A stretch of 64,000 nucleotides of DNA, from NCBI RefSeq assembly GCF_033097365.1, contig NZ_AP028461.1, positions 248,001 through 312,000 of the forward strand, in the 5' to 3' direction. Position 1 is the first letter of the stretch. Every line of letters begins with the position of its first letter. The DNA is from Actinoplanes sichuanensis. GTDB lineage: Bacteria > Actinomycetota > Actinomycetes > Mycobacteriales > Micromonosporaceae. This document shows, in pieces, positions 44,491-51,397 of the stretch. The translations under genes and the position numbers were made by a program. Below the pieces are notes generated by a model. That model was given only the letters and a program-made list of their open reading frames with translations. It did not search any database and was not told where the DNA came from.

Positions 44491-44904
44491 TCAGCGCTCC
44501 TGACGTTCTGGCTTGGCGGCCAGAACCGCCCGGCCGGTCAGACCGAGCAGCACGGCCGCCTGGGCGGGCAGATATCCGGCGCCGCTCGTCACGACTCCGG
44601 AAACGAAGAAGCAGAACGCCAGAACGGCCGCCGAGACCATGGCCAGCACCAGCAGGTAGCCGAGGGGTCTCCGATAGCTGCCGGCTGCCCCACGGCGTAG
44701 GGCCACCAGGCCGAACGCGGCTAGAATGATCGTCACGACGGCCAGAGCGATGACTCCGGTCCTCCCGAACGGGGTGGCTGCTGCGAACTCGCCGCTTACT
44801 GTCACGATCGCAGCGGTCCCCGCCATCCCGACCGCAGTCAGGATGAAGAGCATCGCCGAAGTCCAGGCTCCCACCCGGGTGGCACCGCTCGTCGATCTGT
44901 TCAC
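44491..44904 (-). CDS. Four-helix membrane protein
   Basis: A 137-residue protein with four hydrophobic segments at about residues 17-37, 50-70, 82-102 and 107-125 and short loops. The GTG at 44904 is chosen because AGGAG lies 7 bases upstream; the longer frame to 44955 would add 17 residues without membrane or domain character. It opens the type VII-like run of four genes. Function unknown. Confidence 0.65.
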   Translation of the reverse strand: MNRSTSGATRVGAWTSAMLFILTAVGMAGTAAIVTVSGEFAAATPFGRTGVIALAVVTIILAAFGLVALRRGAAGSYRRPLGYLLVLAMVSAAVLAFCFFVSGVVTSGAGYLPAQAAVLLGLTGRAVLAAKPERQER

Positions 44905-45009
44905 ACCGTCGCTCCTCACTCGTACGGCGGCTGCACCGTCTACATCGGTACACACCCGTCGGGCGCATCGAGTTCAGTGTGGGCGGTGTCGTACCGCTGA
45001 CATGCCGAA

Positions 45010-45040
45010 GGCCGCACGGTCCGGGGCGGATCGTGCGGCC
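45010..45040 (-). terminator. Stem-loop after the PAS/EAL operon
   Basis: GGCCGCACG pairs with CGTGCGGCC around a 13-base loop, 17 bases beyond the stop codon of the EAL gene. It separates that operon from the type VII-like run further left. Confidence 0.7.
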
Positions 45041-45056
45041 GGTGAGCCGAACGGTT

Positions 45057-46742
45057 TCAGGCGGAGACGAGTGGGGTGGTGGGCAGGCCCGGGAGGGTGG
45101 GGATGACGTCCGGGGGCTGGGGGCGGTTCAGGCCGAAGCCCTGCAGCAGGTCGACGCCCGCGGTGGTCAGGTCTCGGGCGGTGGGCTCGTCCTCGACGCC
45201 CTCGGCCACCACGGTCAGGCCCAGGGCCTTCGCGATGGCGATCACCGAGTCGATGATCGTGGCGTGGGCGGGGGAGTCGTGCATGCGGATGACGAAGCTC
45301 CGGTCGATCTTCAGTTCGTCGATCGGGAGTTTCGGGAGCAGGCCCAGTGACGTGTAGCCGGTGCCGAAGTCGTCGATGGCGACCCGGATTCCCCGGGCCC
45401 TCAGCTGGGCCAGTTGGGCGGCGACCTGTTCCTGGTTGGTGAGGACCGCGGTCTCGGTGATCTCGACGGTGAGCATGGTGGCCGGCACCTGCTCCAGGTC
45501 GAGCAGGGTGAGGATGGTGTCGACGGCCCGGTCCTGGGCCAGGTAGGCGGGCGGCAGGTTGACCGACACCGGCAGGTGGTGGCCCTGCGCGTGCCAGACG
45601 GCGGCCTGCCGCAGTGCCTCGGCCAGCACCCAGTCGGTCAGTTCCAGGATCACGTCGGAGCGTTCCGCGTCAGGCAGGAAGACACCCGGTGGCAGCAGTC
45701 CGCGCTGCGGGTGCTGCCACCGGACCAGCGCCTCGGCGCCGTGGATGATCCGGCTTCCGGCGTCGTGCAGCGGCTGGTAGTGCAGGCGCAGGTGGCCGGC
45801 GCGCAGACCGGTCCGCAGTTCGGTGAGCTGCCGCAGGTCGACCCGCTGGTTGGTGTCGAGTTTCGGGGTCCACTCGACGACGCCGGTGCGCTCGTGTTTG
45901 GCGCGGCGCATGGCGGCGGCGGCCCGGCGCATCAGCACCGTGACGTCGTGGTGGTCGGCGTGGCTGATGCCGATGCTCGCCTCGACGCTGATCGGCAGGC
46001 CGTCGACCGGGTGTGGACCGCGGATGCCGGCGGCCAGGCGGCGGCCGACGCTCTGCACGGTCTGGCCGGCCGGCAGTTCGGAGAGCAGCACCACGAACTG
46101 GTCGCCGTCGAGGCGGGCGGCCATGTTCCCGGCGCCCCGGGCCGCGCCGAGGGCGGTGGCGACCCGGTGCAGCAGGGTGTCGGCGCCGTGGTGGCCGAGC
46201 ACGTCGTTGGCGTCCTGAAACCGGTCCAGCCCCAGGTGGACGACGGCGACCAGGGTGCCGGCGTCGAGGCGGCGCCGGCCCTCGGCCAGGATGGTGGCCC
46301 GGTTCGGCAGGCCGGTCAGCGGATCGGTACGGGACAGCTTCGCGAACCGGCCGGCCATCGCGGCGAGCAGGTCGACGATCGGCGCGATGCCGTACCGGCC
46401 GTCCGGCCAGCAGACCAGGACCGGTTCCTCGCGTTCGGCGGCCGGGCGGGCCAGGGCGGCCTCGGCGGCGGTCTCGATGTCGGTGTCGGCCGCCAGTTCC
46501 AGTCCGTGGCCACCGGCCAGATCACCGGCCGTGCACGGCGCGGCCGCCCGGGCGCGGTCGATCATCGCCCGGCTGACCAGCCGGTATCCGTCCTCGGTGG
46601 CGACGATCACGCCGGGTACGAGGTGATCGGCTTCGAGCCCGGCGATGATCTCCCGGATCGGGGTGCCGGCCGGGAGCGGGGTCATCGGGATGCCGATCAC
46701 CCCGAGCTTGCGGGGCAGGTAGGGGCCGCCGGTCGCGGTCAT
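45057..46742 (-). CDS. Degenerate GGDEF-EAL protein, probable c-di-GMP phosphodiesterase
   Basis: A 561-residue cytoplasmic protein. The N-terminal 130 residues look like a CBS-type sensory region. The GGDEF site reads DGDQF, so cyclase activity is unlikely, while the EAL domain keeps EALVRW, EITET, DDFGTGYTSLG, KIDRSFV and EGVED; its NLSPRQ segment is NLPPAYL. It is therefore most likely a phosphodiesterase whose GGDEF domain is regulatory. The ATG at 46742 overlaps the stop of the PAS gene in ATGA, so the two are made together. Confidence 0.9.
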   Translation of the reverse strand: MTATGGPYLPRKLGVIGIPMTPLPAGTPIREIIAGLEADHLVPGVIVATEDGYRLVSRAMIDRARAAAPCTAGDLAGGHGLELAADTDIETAAEAALARPAAEREEPVLVCWPDGRYGIAPIVDLLAAMAGRFAKLSRTDPLTGLPNRATILAEGRRRLDAGTLVAVVHLGLDRFQDANDVLGHHGADTLLHRVATALGAARGAGNMAARLDGDQFVVLLSELPAGQTVQSVGRRLAAGIRGPHPVDGLPISVEASIGISHADHHDVTVLMRRAAAAMRRAKHERTGVVEWTPKLDTNQRVDLRQLTELRTGLRAGHLRLHYQPLHDAGSRIIHGAEALVRWQHPQRGLLPPGVFLPDAERSDVILELTDWVLAEALRQAAVWHAQGHHLPVSVNLPPAYLAQDRAVDTILTLLDLEQVPATMLTVEITETAVLTNQEQVAAQLAQLRARGIRVAIDDFGTGYTSLGLLPKLPIDELKIDRSFVIRMHDSPAHATIIDSVIAIAKALGLTVVAEGVEDEPTARDLTTAGVDLLQGFGLNRPQPPDVIPTLPGLPTTPLVSA

Positions 46743-48187
46743 GCCGGGCCGTCCAGCCGGAAACAGGAGATCCCGATCTCGTCGGTGCCGTGCGGGCGCA
46801 ACCGGACCAGCAGGCGGCCCTCGTGGCCGGCCAGGACGCTGTCGGTCCGTTCGCGGCGCAACGCGGTCCGCCACATGTCGAACAGCGCTTCCTGATCCTT
46901 CTCGGTCACCAGGTGGGCGAGCTCGGCGACCGGCTCGGGCCCGGCGGGAACCGTCGCGGACAGTACGGCGAGCCGGTCCACCAGGTCGGCGAGGTCGTTG
47001 CGGACGGCTTCCAGATCGAGTTCGGTGCTGCGTTCCAGGGTCCGGTCGAGCAGCATGCCGTCCCAGACGACCGCGCCGTCGGCCTCCCGGTGCGGCCGGG
47101 ACATCCCGCACAGCCAGCGCCGGGTGCCGTCGTGCCGGATCACGCTGCCGCGCCAGTCCCACGGTTCCAGGGTCAGTGCCGACGCGGCGACGCTGGCGGC
47201 GAACGAGTCCCGGTCCTCCTCGGCGATCATGTCGATCACCTGGGCGGCCGACTCGACGATCTGGTCCGGGTCGAGCTGGAAGATCTCCCGGCAGCCGTCC
47301 GAGACGAAGGTGAACGACGACTCGCCGGTCGGTTCGGCGCGGAACTGGTAGAGCATGCCCGGCGCGTTGTTGACGGTGTTCCAGAACCGCTGCTCGCCGG
47401 CCGCGATCACGTCGGCGCTGCGCCGCCGCTGGGTGTCGTCGATGGCGATCGTGCACACCCCGTAGACGGAGCCGTCCGGGTCGGTCAGCGGCACGCGGGT
47501 GACCAGGTACTGCCGGATCTCGTCACCGAACGGGACCTCCTCCAGCACCGTCTTGGCGACCCCGGAGTCGATCACCTCGGCGTCGTTGGCGCGCCCGACC
47601 GCGGCCACCGAAGCGGACACCAGGTCGGCTTCGGCCCGCCCGACCATGTCGGCCGCGGTGACCTGGAAGATCCGCTCGTACTCGCCGTTCACGAACAGGT
47701 AGCGGCCGTCCAGGTCCTTGGCCGAGATCATCGCCGTGGTGTGCTGCAGGATCGCGCTGATCAGCGTGTTGCTGCGCTGGAGTTCCTGCTGGGCGCGGTG
47801 CCCGTCGGTCTGGTCGGAGACGAAGGCGGCGAAACCGTCCTCGGCGGCGTCGACGTTCATCGAGATGCGCAGTTCGGAGCCGTCGCGGTGCAGCGCCGGT
47901 ACCTCGATCGGGTGACCCAGGCCGCCGCTGTCGCCGCCGACCAGCCGGCGGGCGAACCCGGCGCTGTGCGCGGACCGCAGCGCCGGCGGGATGATCGTGT
48001 CGGTGAGACGGCGGCCGACGATCTCGTCGCGGGTCCAGCCGAAGAGCTTCTCGGCGGCCGGGTTCCAGTCGCGGATCACCCCGGCGCGGTCGACCTGAAG
48101 GTAGGCCAGCGCCGAGGCGTCCACGGCACGGTCCCGGAGGCCGGCCGCCGGCGGGGCGGTCATCTGAGGGGCTTCGACGGTGAACAC
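46739..48187 (-). CDS. Multi-PAS domain sensor protein
   Basis: A 482-residue soluble protein with three PAS-like domains at about residues 25-130, 140-260 and 270-385 (for example VDRAGVIRDWNPAAEKLFGWTRDEIVG and FVNGEYERIFQVTAADMVGR), and no kinase, GGDEF or HTH output domain. The signal is probably passed by contact to the EAL protein encoded next, with which it overlaps in ATGA. The GTG at 48187 is the longest start; ATG 48163 also works and neither has a good ribosome binding site. It lies 61 bases after hmp in the same direction. Confidence 0.85.
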   Translation of the reverse strand: MFTVEAPQMTAPPAAGLRDRAVDASALAYLQVDRAGVIRDWNPAAEKLFGWTRDEIVGRRLTDTIIPPALRSAHSAGFARRLVGGDSGGLGHPIEVPALHRDGSELRISMNVDAAEDGFAAFVSDQTDGHRAQQELQRSNTLISAILQHTTAMISAKDLDGRYLFVNGEYERIFQVTAADMVGRAEADLVSASVAAVGRANDAEVIDSGVAKTVLEEVPFGDEIRQYLVTRVPLTDPDGSVYGVCTIAIDDTQRRRSADVIAAGEQRFWNTVNNAPGMLYQFRAEPTGESSFTFVSDGCREIFQLDPDQIVESAAQVIDMIAEEDRDSFAASVAASALTLEPWDWRGSVIRHDGTRRWLCGMSRPHREADGAVVWDGMLLDRTLERSTELDLEAVRNDLADLVDRLAVLSATVPAGPEPVAELAHLVTEKDQEALFDMWRTALRRERTDSVLAGHEGRLLVRLRPHGTDEIGISCFRLDGPA

Positions 48188-48248
48188 GCCCCGCTCTATC
48201 GACCCGGCGGCGTCCGACTTGAGAGACCGGACGGAGAGCGGGCCCTGG

Positions 48249-49463
48249 TCAGACCCCGGCCGGGGCCGGAGCCGGCCGCCACTGCTCGGAGCCGAACACC
48301 TCGTACCGGATCCGATCGTCGGAAACGCCGCGCAGATGCAGCCCGGACCGGACCGCCTGCATGAACGGCGCCGGCCCGCACAGGTAGACCTCGGCGTCCG
48401 GGTGGACCGGGATGAGATCGGTGTCGATCAGGCCGGTGAACGTGTCCGGCTCCCCGGACGGCTGCTCGTACCAGTACAGGCTGCGGAACGCGCGCAGTCG
48501 GGCCCCGTTGGCGTTCATGTCGGCGCGCAGCGGATGCCGGTCGGGGCTGCGGTCGGCGTGCACCGCGGTCACCTCCCGGGTCGGCTGGGTACGCGCCACG
48601 TGCTCCAGGATCGAAGCCATCGGGGTGACCCCCACCCCGGCGCTGACCAGGAGCAGCGGCGAGTTCCCGGGGCGCAGGGTCAGATCGCCGTACGGCCGGC
48701 TGATCCGCAGCGTGTCCCCGGCCGCGACGTGCTCGTGCAGGTAGCCGGAGACCACCCCGTCCGGCGCCCCGCCCACCCCGCGCACCCGCCGCACGGTGAT
48801 CCGCAGCGTCCCGCCGGTCGCGGCCTGGGACAGCGAGTACTGCCGCAGCTGCCGGCCGGCCCCCGGCAGATCGGCGGCGACCGTCACATACTGCCCGGGG
48901 TGGAAGCCCGGCGCCTCCCCGCCGTCCGCCGGGACCAGCACGAACGACACGGTGTCGTGGGCCTCGGCGATCCGCTGCGCGACGGTGAACTCCCGCCACG
49001 GGTCGGCGCCGTCCACCCCGGCCTCGGCGTAGATCCGCGCCTCGCGGCCGATCAGCCGGGCCGCGAACAGCCAGTACACCTCGTCCCAGGCGGCCGCGAC
49101 GGGTGCGGTGACGGCGTCGCCGAGCACCGTGCCGACCGCGCCCAGCAGGTAGCGGCCGACCATCGTGTACTGCTCGGGACGGATGCCGAGGGCGCAGTGC
49201 CGCTGCGCGATCCGCTCGACGATGTGCTCGAACGCCGCCCCGTCCGGGCCCGCGCCGATCAGGTGCATGGCGTACGCCGCGACCGCCCCGGACAGCGAGC
49301 TGCGCTGCTCACCGGTGGCCTGGGCGCTGCGGCTGAACAGGTTCAGCAGCTCCGGATTCTCGCCGATCATCGTCTGGTAGAAGACGTCGGAGATCTCCTC
49401 CAGGTGCTCGCCGACGACCGGCAGGGTGGCCTCGATGATCGGGGCGCTGGATGCGGACAGCAT
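48249..49463 (-). CDS. hmp: Flavohemoprotein (nitric oxide dioxygenase)
   Basis: A 404-residue Hmp. The globin domain has Tyr29 (B10), Gln53 (E7) and the proximal His near residue 89 in RIAQRHCALGIRPEQY; the reductase part has RQYSLSQ for FAD, GVGVTPMASIL for NAD(P), and the end motifs LCGPAPFM and YEVFGSEQW. It converts NO and O2 to nitrate in the cytoplasm. AGGAGATCCCGC precedes the ATG. It is 12 bases after nsrR, and both are controlled by the dyad upstream of nsrR. Confidence 0.95.
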   Translation of the reverse strand: MLSASSAPIIEATLPVVGEHLEEISDVFYQTMIGENPELLNLFSRSAQATGEQRSSLSGAVAAYAMHLIGAGPDGAAFEHIVERIAQRHCALGIRPEQYTMVGRYLLGAVGTVLGDAVTAPVAAAWDEVYWLFAARLIGREARIYAEAGVDGADPWREFTVAQRIAEAHDTVSFVLVPADGGEAPGFHPGQYVTVAADLPGAGRQLRQYSLSQAATGGTLRITVRRVRGVGGAPDGVVSGYLHEHVAAGDTLRISRPYGDLTLRPGNSPLLLVSAGVGVTPMASILEHVARTQPTREVTAVHADRSPDRHPLRADMNANGARLRAFRSLYWYEQPSGEPDTFTGLIDTDLIPVHPDAEVYLCGPAPFMQAVRSGLHLRGVSDDRIRYEVFGSEQWRPAPAPAGV

Positions 49464-49475
49464 GCGGGATCTCCT

Positions 49476-49901
49476 CTACGAGAGGGTGAGCAGGACCTGG
49501 CGGACCGGTGGGGCGGTCAGGTCGCCGATCGTGATGGGGTCGAGCGAGGCGTAGAACGCCTCCTGTGCGGCTCGGAGCGCCCCGCGCAGCCGGCAGCCGG
49601 CGTTGAGCGGGCAGGGGATGTCCCCGCCGCACTCCACCACCTCGGTGTCGCCCTCGAGGTCGCGGACCAGGCCGCCGACCGACGCCCCGGCGGCGCCGGT
49701 CGCGAGCCGGACACCCCCGTTGCGGCCCCGGACGGTCGTCAGCAGGCCGAGGTGCTGGAGCCGCTGGACCACCTTGGCGAGGTGGCTGCGGGGCACCGCC
49801 ACGGCGGAGGCCAGCCCGTCGATGGTGAGCAGATCCTCGGGGCGGGCGGCGGCGAGCATCAGCACGCGCAGGCCGATATCGGTGGAGCGATTCAGTCGCA
49901 C
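49476..49901 (-). CDS. nsrR: NsrR, Rrf2-type nitric oxide-sensing repressor
   Basis: A 141-residue Rrf2 protein. N-terminal winged helix with LASAVAVPRSHLAKVVQRLQHLGLL; cysteines at 91, 97 and 103 (spacing 6 and 6) match the iron-sulfur ligands of Streptomyces NsrR. The cluster reacts with NO, relieving repression. GTG start at 49901 with TAGGGT 6 bases upstream, so the transcript looks leaderless. Adjacent to hmp, its classical target. Confidence 0.93.
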   Translation of the reverse strand: MRLNRSTDIGLRVLMLAAARPEDLLTIDGLASAVAVPRSHLAKVVQRLQHLGLLTTVRGRNGGVRLATGAAGASVGGLVRDLEGDTEVVECGGDIPCPLNAGCRLRGALRAAQEAFYASLDPITIGDLTAPPVRQVLLTLS

Positions 49902-49915
49902 GGGTCGACCCTACT

Positions 49916-49942
49916 AAAAGAGGAATCTGATAGTCCTCTTTT
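49916..49942. promoter_or_regulatory. NsrR box
   Basis: Arms AAAAGAGGA and TCCTCTTTT are a perfect inverted repeat around 9 bases; read as an 11-1-11 dyad it is centred at 49929. It covers the -35 region of the nsrR-hmp promoter, whose -10 element TAGGGT is at 49913-49908, fitting autorepression by NsrR. Confidence 0.8.
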
Positions 49943-49953
49943 GAGCCTTAAAT

Positions 49954-49984
49954 CACGGGGAGGACGGCAGGCGTCCTCCCCGTG
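49954..49984 (-). terminator. Strong terminator after the GH43 gene
   Basis: A perfect 12-bp stem, CACGGGGAGGAC with GTCCTCCCCGTG, around a 7-base loop. It ends the arabinanase operon 7 bases after its stop codon and insulates it from the nsrR promoter. Confidence 0.85.
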
Positions 49985-49991
49985 CGCGGAA

Positions 49992-51386
49992 CTAGCTCAG
50001 CCTGAACACGGTGGCCTTGGCGGACACCGTGAGCGAGCCGTTGCGGTGCTGCAGGAACCGGCCCGGCGCGACCCGGATGGTCACGCCACCCTTGACCGCG
50101 ATCCGGGTCACCGGCGTGCCGGTCGTCCCGAGAGTCACCGTCGTACCGCTGACCACCAGCGACTTCGTGGGCTGGTCGACCGACTGGACGGTCTCGGTGC
50201 CGTCGGCCGCCGCCACGAACCGGAACTGGGTCAGCTCCAGTTCCCGCGGCGCGTGGTCGACCTGGACCGCGTCACCGACGTGCTTGACGAACGAGCGCGG
50301 CCGGTCCGACGGCGACAGGCGCACGATCGGCCCGCCCGAACCGACCGGGATGCCGAACAGCGGCGTCCCGTCCTCGTGCCAGTACAGCTTCTGCACGCGG
50401 GTGTGGCGGTTGGGGTCGTACAGCGGGTCGCCGGTGATCTGCTTGTAGTCCCGGGCGTGGTAGACCAGCACGTCCGTCCCGTCCGGGGTCACCGTGAACG
50501 AGTTGTGCCCCGGCCCGAAACGCTTCGTCGCGTCGTTGGTGACGAAGATCGGGTCCGGGCTCTTCTCCCAGCTGGAGCGGGAGAGCAGATCCGAGGAGGC
50601 CGACGCGGTGAGCAGACCCATGCAGTAGTTCGAGTCGGTGGCGCTGGCCGAGAAGGTGATGAACACCTTCCCGTTGCGGATCAGCACGGCCGGACCCTCG
50701 TTCACCCGGTAGCCGATGATCTCCCAGCTCCGGGTGGGCGTGGCGATCCGGGTCGGTTTGCTCTTCAGCGTCCACGGGTTCGCCATCTCGGCGATGTAGA
50801 GGCTGGTGTTGACCGCGATCTCCGGCTCGCTCTGCGCCCACACCAGGTACTGCCGCCCGCGGTGGGTGAAGCTGGTGGCGTCGAGCGTGAAACCGTCCCA
50901 CTCGGTGGCGAGCTGGCCCTTCAGCACCCAGCCGGCCGGGTCGCGCGGGTCGTCGAGCGCCGACTCCATCACGTAGGTGCGGATCCGGAAGACCTCACCG
51001 GCGTCGCCGGCGGCGAAGTAGATGTACCACTTCCCGCCGATCCGGTGCAGTTCCGGCGCCCAGATGTGCCCGCCCATCTTCCCGCTGGTGGGACGGCGCC
51101 AGATGACGCTCTCCTCGGCGGTGGCCAGACCTTCGATGGTCGGGGCGCCCCGGACGACCAGGCGGTCGTACTCGGGCACCGAGCCGGTGAAGTAGTACTG
51201 CCCGTTCACCGGCTTGGTGATCCAGGGGTCGGCGCGCTGGCTGATCAGCGGATCCACGGTGGGCACGCCGTAGATCTCAGCATCGCTGGGCAGGGCGACC
51301 GGCTGCGGGGCACCCTCGGCGCCCACGGGCAGGACGACGGCCATGGCACCCACGGCGCCACCCGCCAACACGGTTCGTCGGTTCAT
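49992..51386 (-). CDS. Secreted GH43 family glycoside hydrolase
   Basis: A 464-residue enzyme exported by a Tat-like signal (NRRTVLAGG, residues 2-10, cleavage near 25). The five-bladed GH43 catalytic domain has Asp in RADPWITK, Asp in TLDATSF, and Glu in NEGPAV, the expected base, pKa-modulating and acid residues. The C-terminal 140 residues resemble an AbfB (CBM42-like) beta-trefoil, with SFVKHVGD and RFLQHRNGSLTV repeats, which binds arabinose side chains. It follows the GH51 gene by 11 bases, AGGGG before the ATG. Likely an arabinofuranosidase or arabinanase. Confidence 0.88.
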   Translation of the reverse strand: MNRRTVLAGGAVGAMAVVLPVGAEGAPQPVALPSDAEIYGVPTVDPLISQRADPWITKPVNGQYYFTGSVPEYDRLVVRGAPTIEGLATAEESVIWRRPTSGKMGGHIWAPELHRIGGKWYIYFAAGDAGEVFRIRTYVMESALDDPRDPAGWVLKGQLATEWDGFTLDATSFTHRGRQYLVWAQSEPEIAVNTSLYIAEMANPWTLKSKPTRIATPTRSWEIIGYRVNEGPAVLIRNGKVFITFSASATDSNYCMGLLTASASSDLLSRSSWEKSPDPIFVTNDATKRFGPGHNSFTVTPDGTDVLVYHARDYKQITGDPLYDPNRHTRVQKLYWHEDGTPLFGIPVGSGGPIVRLSPSDRPRSFVKHVGDAVQVDHAPRELELTQFRFVAAADGTETVQSVDQPTKSLVVSGTTVTLGTTGTPVTRIAVKGGVTIRVAPGRFLQHRNGSLTVSAKATVFRLS

Positions 51387-51397
51387 GAGCGGGCCCC

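Noticed and set aside
46743..47456. N-terminal extension of the EAL protein
   Set aside because: It overlaps the PAS gene in another frame; the ATGA overlap at 46742 marks the real start.
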